Assembly: GCF_029714205.1 (NCBI RefSeq)
Contig: NZ_CP121648.1
Location: 2,480,001 to 2,544,000 of the forward strand
Source of the DNA: Methylobacterium sp. CB376
GTDB lineage: Bacteria; Pseudomonadota; Alphaproteobacteria; Rhizobiales; Beijerinckiaceae
Direction of reading: 5' to 3'
DNA: 64,000 nucleotides
Part shown: positions 35,175-43,911 of the stretch, piece by piece
How positions within the stretch are numbered: position 1 is the stretch's first letter
Layout of the letters: each line of letters starts with the position of its first letter
Program-made: the position numbers and the translations under genes
Notes under the pieces: model-generated
Databases searched by the model: none
Told to the model about the DNA's origin: nothing
Seen by the model: only the letters and a program-made list of their open reading frames with translations

Positions 35175-36401
35175 TCAGGCGTCGACGTGCTTGAGCACGA
35201 GCGTGGCGTTGGTGCCGCCGAAGCCGAAGGAGTTCGACAGCACGTGGCCGAGCCGGGCATCGTCCACCCGGCGGCGCAGGATCGGCATGTCGGCGAAGGC
35301 CGGGTCGAGCTCCTCGATGTTGGCGCTCTCGCAGATGAAGCCGTTGTTCATCATCAGCAGCGAGTAGATCGCCTCCTGCACCCCGGTCGCGCCGAGCGAG
35401 TGCCCGGTGAGCGACTTGGTGGCGGCGATCGGCGGGCAGGATTCGCCGCTGCCGAACACCTCGCGGATCGCCTCGATCTCCTTCTCGTCGCCGACCGGCG
35501 TCGAGGTGGCGTGCGGGTTGATGTAGTCGATCTTGACGCCCTTGAGCCCCTCCAGGGCCTGGCGCATGCAGCGCACGGCGCCCTCGCCCGAGGGCGCCAC
35601 CATGTCGTGCCCGTCCGAGGTGGCGCCGTAGCCGGCGATCTCGCCGTAGATGCGCGCGCCGCGGGCCTTGGCGTGCTCCAATTCCTCCAGCACCAGCACC
35701 CCGGCTCCGCCGGCGATCACGAAGCCGTCGCGCGCCGCGTCGTAGGCGCGCGAGGCCCGCGCCGGCGTGTCGTTGTACTTCGCCGACATCGCGCCCATCG
35801 CGTCGAACAGCACGGACAGCGTCCAGTCGAGCTCCTCGCAGCCGCCCGCGAAGATGATGTCCTGGCGCCCGGCCTGGATGATCTCGGCGGCGTTGCCGAT
35901 GCAGTGGTTCGACGTGGCGCAGGCGGACGAGATCGAGTAGTTCACGCCCTTGATCTTGAACCAAGTGGCGAGCGTGGCGGAGGCGGTGGAGGACATCGCC
36001 TTGGGCACCGCGAAGGGGCCGACGCGCTTGGGGCCCTTGGCCCGCGCGATGTCGGCCGCCTCCACGATGGCGTGGGTCGAGGGTCCGCCCGAGCCCATGA
36101 TGATGCCGGTCCGCTCGTGCGAGACCTCGCTCTCCTCGAGGCCCGCGTCCCGGATCGCCTGCTCCATCGCCACGTGGTTCCAGGCGGTGCCGCCGCCGTG
36201 GAAGCGCATGGCGCGCCGGTCGACCACCGTCTCGGGATCGAGGGTCGGTGCGCCCTGGACCTGGCAGCGGAAGCCGTGGGCGGCGAAGGGCTCGGCCCGG
36301 GTGATGCCGGAGCGCGCCTCGCGGAGGGATGCCAGCACCTCCTGGGTGGTGTTGCCGATGGATGAGACGATGCCCATCCCGGTGATCGCGACGCGCCTCA
36401 T
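35175..36401 (-). CDS. fabB: 3-oxoacyl-[acyl-carrier-protein] synthase I
   Basis: KAS I of 408 residues, needed to elongate the cis-unsaturated acyl chain. Catalytic Cys161 lies in [12 protein letters not shown]; the two His residues are in [11 protein letters not shown] and [12 protein letters not shown]. The AGGAGGG upstream of ATG 36401 supports the start. It sits between fabA and fabI, matching the unsaturated fatty acid pathway. Confidence 0.96.
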   Translation of the reverse strand: MRRVAITGMGIVSSIGNTTQEVLASLREARSGITRAEPFAAHGFRCQVQGAPTLDPETVVDRRAMRFHGGGTAWNHVAMEQAIRDAGLEESEVSHERTGIIMGSGGPSTHAIVEAADIARAKGPKRVGPFAVPKAMSSTASATLATWFKIKGVNYSISSACATSNHCIGNAAEIIQAGRQDIIFAGGCEELDWTLSVLFDAMGAMSAKYNDTPARASRAYDAARDGFVIAGGAGVLVLEELEHAKARGARIYGEIAGYGATSDGHDMVAPSGEGAVRCMRQALEGLKGVKIDYINPHATSTPVGDEKEIEAIREVFGSGESCPPIAATKSLTGHSLGATGVQEAIYSLLMMNNGFICESANIEELDPAFADMPILRRRVDDARLGHVLSNSFGFGGTNATLVLKHVDA

Positions 36402-36498
36402 GACGATCGCAGCCCTCCTTCGCGGCGTGGAAAGCGCCGTCTCCTTGTCACCTAGGCCCGTCCCGGGCCGATCTCAACCGTCCGTTGGGGCAGGTCTG

Positions 36499-37050
36499 TC
36501 AGCCGCCCGCCGGCGTGACCGCCTGAAACAGCCCGACCCGCAGGTCCTTGGCGTCGTAGACGCGCTCCCCGTCGGCTTCGAGCCAGCCATCCGCGATGCC
36601 GAGCACGAGGCGGCCCTGGCGCACGCGCTTGAGATCGACGCCGTAGACGACCCGCTTCACGCTCGGCAGGACCTGGCCCGCGAGCTTGACCTCGCCGACG
36701 CCGAGCGCCCGGCCGCGGCCGGGCGCGCCGAGCCAGCCGAGATAGAAGCCGACCATCTGCCAGAGCGCGTCGAGGCCGAGGCAGCCGGGCATGACCGGGT
36801 CGCCGTGGAAGTGGCAGGGGAAGAACCAGAGGTCCGGCCGCACATCGAGCTCCGCCCGCACGTGCCCCTTGCCGTGCACCCCGCCCTCCTGGCCGATCGA
36901 CGTGATCCGGTCGAACATCAGCATCGGGGGCAGCGGCAGCTGCGCGTTGCCGGCACCGAACATCTCCCCACGGCCGCAGGCGAGCAGGTCCTCGTAGGAG
37001 AACTGCGAGGGCCGGTTCGGGGCGTCGGCGGCGGGTGTGTCGGCGGCCAT
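36499..37050 (-). CDS. fabA: 3-hydroxydecanoyl-ACP dehydratase / isomerase
   Basis: FabA of 183 residues, which makes cis-3-decenoyl-ACP and so begins unsaturated fatty acid synthesis. Active-site H80 ([15 protein letters not shown]) and D94 (LGLDALWQ) are both present. It is slightly longer than the usual 171-172 residues through an N-terminal extension ([16 protein letters not shown]). The ATG at 37050 is the first sensible start. It leads fabA-fabB-fabI and is divergent from irr across 283 bases. Confidence 0.96.
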   Translation of the reverse strand: MAADTPAADAPNRPSQFSYEDLLACGRGEMFGAGNAQLPLPPMLMFDRITSIGQEGGVHGKGHVRAELDVRPDLWFFPCHFHGDPVMPGCLGLDALWQMVGFYLGWLGAPGRGRALGVGEVKLAGQVLPSVKRVVYGVDLKRVRQGRLVLGIADGWLEADGERVYDAKDLRVGLFQAVTPAGG

Positions 37051-37333
37051 GGAGACGGAGCGATCCTTGGTCTGGAGTGGGGAACGGGCGGGTCTCGCGA
37101 CCCGCCGCGAACCGTCCGGCCCGCGGCGAGGCGCGGCCCGCAGAGCGGCGCCTGTAGCATAGGGTGCCCTGCGCTTCAAAGCCGCCGCCGCAAAGCCGCC
37201 GCCGTGCCCCGCAGGCCGGAACTATAACATTTCTGATCTGCGGAGTGGGGGCCCTGTTCGGGTTGCGGCGGTGGCGCCCTGTCCGTATAACCGTACCGTA
37301 TCACCGCCCGCTCGAACGCTGATTGTCTGGCTG

Positions 37334-37828
37334 ATGAACGACCTGACGCCCCTGCATGCCGTGCTCAGCGCCCGCGCCCCGGCCTCGCCGTCCGACGGCG
37401 CGGCGGGACAGCGTCGCGGCTGTCCGCTCTCGGAGCTGCGCGACCGCCTGCGCCGCGCGGGCCTGCGCCCGACGCGTCAGCGCCTCTCGCTCGGCTGGCT
37501 GCTGTTCGGCAAGGGCGACCGGCACCTGACGGCGGAGATGCTCTACGACGAGGCGATGCGGGCGAAGGTGCCGGTGTCGCTCGCCACCGTCTACAACACG
37601 CTGCACCAGTTCACCGAGGCGGGGCTGCTGCGCCAGCTCGCGCTCGACGGCTCGAAGGCCTATTTCGACACCAACCCGAGCGAGCACCACCATTTCTTCC
37701 TGGAGGAGGAAGGGCAGGTGCTCGACATGCCGGATTGCGGCATCACCGTCGACGCGCTTCCCCAGCCTCCCGAGGGCATGGAGATCGCGGGCGTCGAGGT
37801 GATCGTGCGGCTGCGCCGCCGGACCTGA
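37334..37828 (+). CDS. irr: Iron response regulator Irr (Fur family)
   Basis: A 164-residue Fur-family regulator. It has a winged helix with LRRAGLRPTRQRLSLGWLLF and VPVSLATVYNTLHQFTEAG, and an HHH heme/metal site at 118-120 followed by FF (SEHHHFFLEEE). These are Irr rather than Fur features. A Cys30-Pro31 (RRGCPLSEL) may serve as the N-terminal heme regulatory motif that triggers heme-dependent loss of Irr. In Rhizobiales, Irr controls heme synthesis and iron uptake genes. ATG at 37334; an upstream start at 37271 is less likely. Confidence 0.93.
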   Translation: MNDLTPLHAVLSARAPASPSDGAAGQRRGCPLSELRDRLRRAGLRPTRQRLSLGWLLFGKGDRHLTAEMLYDEAMRAKVPVSLATVYNTLHQFTEAGLLRQLALDGSKAYFDTNPSEHHHFFLEEEGQVLDMPDCGITVDALPQPPEGMEIAGVEVIVRLRRRT

Positions 37829-37835
37829 CGGCTTT

Positions 37836-37863
37836 TCCCAGGATCCGAGTCCCAGGATCCGAG
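37836..37863. repeat. Two 14-bp tandem units after irr
   Basis: TCCCAGGATCCGAG is repeated exactly (37836-37849 and 37850-37863) starting a few bases after the irr stop codon. Confidence 0.8.
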
Positions 37864-38014
37864 CGCGGGTCCTGCGCGGGCGGCCTGGCTCCGCCCGGGC
37901 GGGCACGCCGCCGTGGCGCAGCGCCCTGAGAGCATCCTGGTTCGGCCGCGGAGAGGGCGGATCCGGCGCGGGAATCGCGGCGCGCAGCCGCCCTCGCGTC
38001 GCGGGCGCCCCGCG

Positions 38015-38599
38015 CTACTCCACTTTCTCGTTCGGATACACGCCCCAGAGGCGGTCCTGGCGCATGTAGCCGTCCACGTCCCCGCGCTTCTGCGGCAGCG
38101 CGACGATCAGGCGGCACCAGGTGCCGTTGCACGATTTCACGCTGCCGATGACCCCGGCCTGGAGCTGGGCCACGACTCCGCCGCCGCCCTCCCGCTCGGC
38201 GTAGAGCGGCACCGGTGCGGCCTTGTCGCCCGGCGCCAGCACGACGGCGGTGCGCCGCCCGGAGAGCAGCGAGTGCAGCACCCAGCCCTCGGTCCCCTCC
38301 GAGTCGCGGATGCGCCGCCAATTCTCGAATTCCGCCACGATCTCGACCGGCAGCCCCGCCCGCTGGAACACCCAGAGGGTGCGGTGGTCCTTCGAGGGAC
38401 CCTCGCGCAGGTTGACGCGGTCGGTCTTGAGGCTGACGTAGCGGGGCACCGGCAGCCCGCTGCGCGAGCCCAGGGTGACGTCCGGCCCCTTCGCGGACGC
38501 GGCCGCGCCGGCCGGGCCCGCGGCGAGCAGGGCCGCCAGGGTTCCGGCGAGGAGTGCCGGGAGAGCGGTGAAGAGGGCACCCGCGCGCGCGAAGGGCAT
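38015..38599 (-). CDS. Exported protein with bacterial SH3 domains
   Basis: A 194-residue protein with a signal peptide (MPFARAGALFTALPALLAGT, cleavage after AGPAGAAA) and two SH3-like segments: about 50-110 (VNLREGPSKDHRTLWVFQRA, WRRIRDSEGTEGWV) and about 115-185 (CNGTWCRLIV). SH3_4-type exported proteins of Hyphomicrobiales probably bind peptidoglycan or other envelope components. ATG at 38599 chosen because it starts the signal peptide. Confidence 0.88.
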   Translation of the reverse strand: MPFARAGALFTALPALLAGTLAALLAAGPAGAAASAKGPDVTLGSRSGLPVPRYVSLKTDRVNLREGPSKDHRTLWVFQRAGLPVEIVAEFENWRRIRDSEGTEGWVLHSLLSGRRTAVVLAPGDKAAPVPLYAEREGGGGVVAQLQAGVIGSVKSCNGTWCRLIVALPQKRGDVDGYMRQDRLWGVYPNEKVE

Positions 38600-39029
38600 C
38601 GGATCTCGTCTCCGTCGTCGGACCAAAGGTCCGCATCACTTTTTGCAGCGGGGCGGTAGCCTCGGCCGCCAGAGATGCGTAGAGAGGCCGGCGCGGACGG
38701 CGCGGCGCCGTGCTTCGGCCCGGCTTCTCGTCTGCGTGTGTGGCCGAATGAGGGTTAACGGAGCGTAGCGGTCCGGACTCGGTCGCTCGGCGCGGACGCG
38801 CGGGTATGGCAAGGGTCGGTTTGGCGAGCGTCGGTTCGGCAAGGGTCGGTTTGGCATGGGTCAAAGCCCGTCGCCCTCGGCCCGTGGCAGAGGTCGACGG
38901 CTTTGCCGCACGGCAAAGTCGCCGGAGGGGTTTCCGGCGGGCTGCGCCATCGCCTATCGTGGGCGCGAGCAGGCCGGGACAAGGGCTGCCGGGCCCGCGT
39001 CGGCACGGGTCGGGGACGGGGAGGGTTCA
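38600..39029. other. Gap between SH3-protein gene and dehydrogenase gene
   Basis: No gene. Besides the minisatellite at 38808-38867 it holds a perfect 8-bp palindrome CTTTGCCG-CA-CGGCAAAG (38901-38918), followed at once by a second hairpin CGCCGGA / TCCGGCG. These two hairpins could affect the leader of the downstream dehydrogenase mRNA. Confidence 0.5.
38808..38867. repeat. Four 15-bp tandem units
   Basis: GGCAAGGGTCGGTTT, GGCGAGCGTCGGTTC, GGCAAGGGTCGGTTT and a diverged GGCATGGGTCAAAGC. Same unit length as the array at 20086 but a different sequence. Confidence 0.8.
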
Positions 39030-40034
39030 GTGTCGTCGTTGAAGCGCAAGCCGCTCGTGGTCGTGACAAGGCGCCTGCCGGACGTGGTGGAGACGCGCAT
39101 GCGCGAGCTCTTCGACACGCGGCTCAACCACGACGACAAGCCGCTCTCGCCGGCCGCCCTGGCGCAGGCCGTCCAGGAGGCGGACGTGCTCGTTCCGACC
39201 GTCACGGACGAGATCGACGCCTCGGTCCTGGCCCAGGCCGGGCCGAACCTGCGGCTGATCGCGAATTTCGGCAACGGCGTCGACCACATCGACGTCGACA
39301 CCGCCCTGCAGCGCGGGATCACGGTCACCAACACGCCGGGCGTGCTGACCGAGGACACCGCCGACATGACGATGGCGCTGATCCTCGCGGTGGCCCGGCG
39401 GCTCACCGAGGGCGCGCGCATCATCCCGGAGGATGCCTGGACCTCCGGCTGGTCGCCGACCTGGATGCTCGGGCGGCGCATCACCGGCAAGCGCCTCGGC
39501 ATCGTCGGCATGGGGCGCATCGGCCAGGCGCTGGCGCGCCGCGCCAAGGCCTTCGGCCTGTCGATCCACTACCACAACCGCCGCCGGGTCGCGGCCCGCA
39601 CCGAGGCCGAGCTCGAGGCGACCTACTGGGAATCGCTCGACCAGATGCTGGCGCGGGTGGACATCGTGTCGGTGAACTGCCCGCACACGCCCGCGACCTA
39701 TCACCTGCTCTCGGCGCGCCGCCTCAAGCTCCTGAAGCCCGAGGCCGTGGTGGTGAACACCGCCCGCGGCGAGATCATCGACGAGACCGCCCTCGCTCGC
39801 CTGATCGAGGTCGGCGACATCGCCGGGGCGGGGCTCGACGTGTTCGAGCAGGAGCCGGCGGTGAGCCCCCGCCTCGTCAAGCTCGCCAAGGCCGGCAAGG
39901 TCGTGCTGCTGCCCCACATGGGCTCGGCCACGCAGGAGAGCCGCGTCGACATGGGCGAGAAGGTCATCATCAACATCAAGACCTTCCTGGACGGGCACCG
40001 CCCGCCGGACCGCGTCCTGCCGAGCATGCTCTGA
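39030..40034 (+). CDS. D-2-hydroxyacid dehydrogenase (glyoxylate reductase-like)
   Basis: NAD(P)-dependent dehydrogenase of 334 residues in the D-isomer 2-hydroxyacid family. The dinucleotide motif is GIVGMGRIG (157-165). Catalytic residues are R246 (NTARGEII), E275 (DVFEQEP) and H296 (LLPHMGSAT). Closest in feel to glyoxylate/hydroxypyruvate reductases, but the substrate cannot be fixed by sequence alone. GTG start at 39030 with GGAGGG 4 bases upstream; a longer frame from 38856 runs through the minisatellite flank and is rejected. Confidence 0.9.
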   Translation: MSSLKRKPLVVVTRRLPDVVETRMRELFDTRLNHDDKPLSPAALAQAVQEADVLVPTVTDEIDASVLAQAGPNLRLIANFGNGVDHIDVDTALQRGITVTNTPGVLTEDTADMTMALILAVARRLTEGARIIPEDAWTSGWSPTWMLGRRITGKRLGIVGMGRIGQALARRAKAFGLSIHYHNRRRVAARTEAELEATYWESLDQMLARVDIVSVNCPHTPATYHLLSARRLKLLKPEAVVVNTARGEIIDETALARLIEVGDIAGAGLDVFEQEPAVSPRLVKLAKAGKVVLLPHMGSATQESRVDMGEKVIINIKTFLDGHRPPDRVLPSML

Positions 40035-40061
40035 GGGCCGCGGCCGGGGCCAGGCCGGGGG

Positions 40062-41366
40062 TCAGGCCAGGGCCGCCGCGATCGCGGCGGCGGCCCGCTC
40101 GCCCTCCTGGTAGGCGCCGCCCGCCGTGCCCCATTGCAGCCGCGACAGGGCCTCGCCGGCGAACCAGATCCGGTCGCCGACCGGCGCCTTGAGCGTCTCG
40201 CGGGCGGGCGCGTGGCCCGGCGGCACCACGGCCCAGGAGCCGCGCGACCAGGGATCGTGCCGCCACTCGCTCACTGCCGGGACCGCGAGGTCGGCGAGGC
40301 GCCCGGCCCCGAGATGGGCGGCGAGCGCCGCGCGGGCGAGGCGCCGGGCGCCGTCCGGCCCGGCCCGGGCGGCGTCGAGCGCCGCGGCCAGCGGACGGTC
40401 GAGCTCGAAATAGTGGAAGGCCTTACCGTCGACCCGGGTCAGGAGCCCGGGCGGCTGCAGGCGCCCGCCGGTGAGGCCCGCCAGCCGGTCGCGGCCGCGG
40501 AACGGGGCCGAGGGCCAGTGCAGCACCACGTGCTCGTAGATCCCCGGCAGGAACCCGTCGATCGCCCGCCGCACCGCCCGCGGCAGGGGAGGGGAGAAGC
40601 GCAGGCCGTCCTCATCCTGAAGCACCATCACGGGGACCGTGACGAGGCAGGCCCGCGCCCGCAGGCGCCCGGCCGGGCCCGCGTCGATGGCGACGCCGGG
40701 CCCCGACCAGTCGATCGCCCGCACGGGCGCGCCGAGCGCGATCGGCAGCCCGCGCGCGAGCCGGGCGAGGTAGGCGCCGTAGCCGCCCGCGACGAAGAAA
40801 TTGTCCCCGTACTCCATGCTGGGGAAGTCGTGCAGGCTCACCTCGCCCAGCGGCCGGCCGGAGACGAGGCCGTGCACCAGGGCGACCCGCGCGCCCCAGG
40901 GGCCGAGCCCGGGCGGCAGGGCGGTCGCGGCCGGCCGGTCCGGCCCGCCCCGCGCGGCGCCCGCGGTCATCGCCCGGTCGGCGAGCGCGAAGGCGCGGCC
41001 GTAGGCGGCGTCCTCGGCCGGGCGCGCCCGGCGCCGCCCCACCATCAGGTGGCTCTCCTGCGCGGCCCGGCGCAGGGGTTCGCCCCGCGCGCGGCCGAGC
41101 GCCACCAGCGGATTGATCGGCCCGGCATGCAGCCAGTGGGCGCCGAGATCGACGGGGTGGCCGCGCAGGGTCGTGGTGAAGGTCCGCCCGCCGACGCGGT
41201 CGCGCGCCTCCAGCACCGCGACCGCGAGGCCCCGCGCCGCCAAGTGCCGCGCGGCCGCGATCCCGGCCGCCCCGGCCCCGACCACGACCACGTCCGGATC
41301 CCGCGGCGGCGCGGCGAGCGGCGGCACGGTGTGGGGGCGGAAGCGCGCGTGGTCCGGGCGTCTCAT
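40062..41366 (-). CDS. FAD-dependent amine oxidase family protein
   Basis: A 434-residue flavoprotein. The dinucleotide-binding motif is VVVVGAGAAGIAAARHL with the following EARDRVGGRT that marks monoamine/polyamine oxidase relatives, and the C-terminal flavin motif is IWFAGEALS. The substrate is unknown. The ATG at 41366 overlaps the stop codon of the DUF1499 gene (ATGA), so the two are translationally coupled. Confidence 0.88.
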   Translation of the reverse strand: MRRPDHARFRPHTVPPLAAPPRDPDVVVVGAGAAGIAAARHLAARGLAVAVLEARDRVGGRTFTTTLRGHPVDLGAHWLHAGPINPLVALGRARGEPLRRAAQESHLMVGRRRARPAEDAAYGRAFALADRAMTAGAARGGPDRPAATALPPGLGPWGARVALVHGLVSGRPLGEVSLHDFPSMEYGDNFFVAGGYGAYLARLARGLPIALGAPVRAIDWSGPGVAIDAGPAGRLRARACLVTVPVMVLQDEDGLRFSPPLPRAVRRAIDGFLPGIYEHVVLHWPSAPFRGRDRLAGLTGGRLQPPGLLTRVDGKAFHYFELDRPLAAALDAARAGPDGARRLARAALAAHLGAGRLADLAVPAVSEWRHDPWSRGSWAVVPPGHAPARETLKAPVGDRIWFAGEALSRLQWGTAGGAYQEGERAAAAIAAALA

Positions 41367-41887
41367 CGCAGAATCGTCCTCACGCCGTCTAGCCAGCGGG
41401 CCAGCCGGGCGTGGTTGTCGGAGAGGAGGCCCGCCCCGACCTGGCCGCGGGCGTGGAGCGCGAGCGTCGAGGCGCCCTCGCCGCGCCCGACGATCTCGAC
41501 CGTCACCGTGTCGGGGAAACGCATCAGGCGGGAACGCGCGACGAAGCGATCCTGCTCCCCCCAGCGGTCGGTGAAGACGAGCTCGGTGTCCGGCTCGGCC
41601 GCCGCGACCCTGCGGACGACCTCGCGAAGCGCCGCGCCCGCCACCGGCCAGGTCGGGGGCACGAGGTCCGCCGCGGCGCGCGGGCAGACATCCGGCGCGC
41701 AGGCGAGGGCGTCGCCCGGCCGGCGGGTGAGCGTGGCGAAATCGACCGGGCCGAGATCCGGCGGGCCGTAGAGCAGCATCCACAGCTCCTCGATCCCGCC
41801 CGGCTCCGGGCCCCGCGCCACTGCGAGGCCGCCCGCCCCGAGGAGGCAGAGGAGGAAAGCCGCGAGCAGGGCCCGGGGCGCCGGCAT
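41363..41887 (-). CDS. DUF1499 family protein
   Basis: A 174-residue protein with an N-terminal signal/anchor (MPAPRALLAAFLLCLLGAGG). The DUF1499 core has VDFATLTRRP, ALACAPDVC, FVARSRLMRFPDTVTVEI and the late ALHARGQVGAGLLSDNHARLARWL. The function of the family is not established. ATG at 41887. It lies 20 bases after the GT-C gene and overlaps the next gene, so the three form an operon. Confidence 0.8.
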   Translation of the reverse strand: MPAPRALLAAFLLCLLGAGGLAVARGPEPGGIEELWMLLYGPPDLGPVDFATLTRRPGDALACAPDVCPRAAADLVPPTWPVAGAALREVVRRVAAAEPDTELVFTDRWGEQDRFVARSRLMRFPDTVTVEIVGRGEGASTLALHARGQVGAGLLSDNHARLARWLDGVRTILR

Positions 41888-41907
41888 CCTCAAGGGGGCC
41901 GGCGGCC

Positions 41908-43716
41908 TCACGGCGTCGGGCGCAGGCGCCACGCCTTCAGGGCGGCGTGCGGCATCGGGATCGGCTCCAGCCAGGACGGGGCGACCTTGCCGCGGGCGAG
42001 GTCGCGGACGAGCGGCGGACCGCCCTCCTCGTCCTCCCCCGGCGGGCAGATCGCGATGTAGGCGGCGCGCCGCTCGGCCGCCACGCGGCGCAAGGCCGCC
42101 TCGTCCCGGAAGGCGTCGAGCGCGGCCGCGATCCCCTCGCCGGCGCGGTGATACGGCGCGGCCACGACCCCGTGCGGGGTGTGGAGGAGCAGGAAGGGGC
42201 CGAGATCGACCGGGGCCAGCACCGTCCCGGGCGGCGCGGCGGCGAGCGCCGCCGCGGCGTCCCGCGTGGTGCAGGCGCCCCAGCCGCCCTCGCCGGGGGG
42301 CGGCGCCGTCAGCCCGGCGAGCGCCGGGAGGGCCGCCGCGACGAGCCACACCTTGCCGATCAGGCCGAGGCCGGCGGCGAGGAGCGCCGCCCGCGCGCGC
42401 GGATCGGCCTCCGGGGCGCGCAGCAGGCCGAGGACGCGGTCGAACACGGCCCCGCCCGCGAGCGCCACGAAGCCGGAGGCCACGTAGAGGCCGCGGAACT
42501 GCAGCGTGCCGAGCAGGGTGCCGAGCCAGAAGGCCCCCGCGAGCACGGTCCAGGCCCGCCGCTCCCCGGCCGGGCCGCGCCGCGCCAGGGAAGTGGCGAC
42601 CAGCGCGCCGACGAGTTCGGGGCCGTAGGCCGAGAGGGCCGGACCCGGCATCTCGGCGAGGTGGCGCCAGATCGGCAGCATCTCGCTGACCTTGGCGAGC
42701 CAGCCCTGGCGCACGCTCTCGGGCATGCCCGCGAAGGGGCCGCCGAGGCAGGCGGGCGCGACGAGCGCGAATCCCGCCGCCATCAGGGCAGCGCCGAGCG
42801 CCGCGACGGCGAGCCGGCCGGCGCGGGTGGGGAGGCGCCCGCCCAGGGACGCCGCCGCGAGGCCGGTGGCGCCCGCGCAGGCGGCGATCCACAGCCAGGG
42901 CGGCGAGAGCGCGTCGCAGGCGGGCGCTCCCCACTGCGCGGGCGCGGTGGTGAGGGCGAACAGCCCGAGGCTCCCGGCGGCGAGCGCCGCCGCGAACCCC
43001 GCGAAGGCCCCGAGCGCCCGCGCCCCGGAGAGGATCCAGGACCCGCAGACGAGGAGCCCGGCGGCCGCGATGAAGGGCAGGGTCTCCAGCCCGACCGCGA
43101 GCGAGAGGGCCGCGAGCGCGCCGGCCGCCGCCCCGTCCCGCCAGCCCGGCGCCGGCCCCATCAGCCGCAGGGCGAGGGCGAGCACGGCGCAGATCTGCAC
43201 GTTGTGATGGTCGATGCGACCGGGCGCGAACAGGCCGGTGACGAGGGCGGCCTGCGTGGCGAGGAACAGGGCGAGGAGGGCGGCCCGGGCGCCGAACAGG
43301 CGCCGCGCCCCGCCCAGCAGGCAGGCCCCGTAGAGGCAGAACAGCAGGGGCGGCCAGAGTGCCGCGGCGAGCGCCTCGGCCTGGCCGCCCGCGAGCGGGC
43401 GCAGAAGCAGGAGCAGCGCCGCGACCGGCAGGTCGACGAGGCGGGACCAGTGCATCGAGGCGCCGGCGGGCGGCAGCAGCCGGTGCTGGCCGACGTCGAA
43501 CCAGGACTGGCCGGCGAGGAAGTCCCGCACCTGGACGAGGCGCATGGCGTCGTCGGTGTCCGGCAGGTGGAGGTCGCGCAGGACCGGCACGAAGGCTTGG
43601 GCCCCGAAGGCGCCCGCCGCCCCGACCGCCACGAGGCCCCAGAGGACCGGCCGGCTCTCGAAGAGCGACGGCCGGCCGGCGCGCGGCTGGGCGGGGAGGA
43701 GGGCGGTGGGGAGCAT
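41908..43716 (-). CDS. Large multi-spanning membrane protein, GT-C glycosyltransferase-like
   Basis: A 602-residue protein with about ten membrane helices and a C-terminal soluble part of roughly 140 residues. The first extracytoplasmic loop contains an acidic motif DTDD (53-56, LPDTDDAMRLVQVRDFL) and a later loop contains RIDHHNVQ (167-174). This pattern resembles STT3/PMT-like GT-C enzymes, which use polyprenyl-linked sugars. Assignment to GT-C is inference from topology and acidic loops. The neighbouring flavoprotein gene at 43912 is divergent and may share a promoter region. Confidence 0.7.
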   Translation of the reverse strand: MLPTALLPAQPRAGRPSLFESRPVLWGLVAVGAAGAFGAQAFVPVLRDLHLPDTDDAMRLVQVRDFLAGQSWFDVGQHRLLPPAGASMHWSRLVDLPVAALLLLLRPLAGGQAEALAAALWPPLLFCLYGACLLGGARRLFGARAALLALFLATQAALVTGLFAPGRIDHHNVQICAVLALALRLMGPAPGWRDGAAAGALAALSLAVGLETLPFIAAAGLLVCGSWILSGARALGAFAGFAAALAAGSLGLFALTTAPAQWGAPACDALSPPWLWIAACAGATGLAAASLGGRLPTRAGRLAVAALGAALMAAGFALVAPACLGGPFAGMPESVRQGWLAKVSEMLPIWRHLAEMPGPALSAYGPELVGALVATSLARRGPAGERRAWTVLAGAFWLGTLLGTLQFRGLYVASGFVALAGGAVFDRVLGLLRAPEADPRARAALLAAGLGLIGKVWLVAAALPALAGLTAPPPGEGGWGACTTRDAAAALAAAPPGTVLAPVDLGPFLLLHTPHGVVAAPYHRAGEGIAAALDAFRDEAALRRVAAERRAAYIAICPPGEDEEGGPPLVRDLARGKVAPSWLEPIPMPHAALKAWRLRPTP

Positions 43717-43911
43717 CGGTCGATCCCGGGGAGCGCCCCCTGCCTGCCACGCCGCCCTTACCCCCGGTTACGGCCCGCGATCCCGCCCCGGATACGCGGC
43801 GCGCCGCCCGCCCGCGGAGAGGTGTTGTTTACCCATTCATCCTTAATGTCCCGGGCAGCCGAGATCCGTCGCGACCTGCCGCGCCCCCCGGCGACACCGG
43901 AGCCGAACCCG

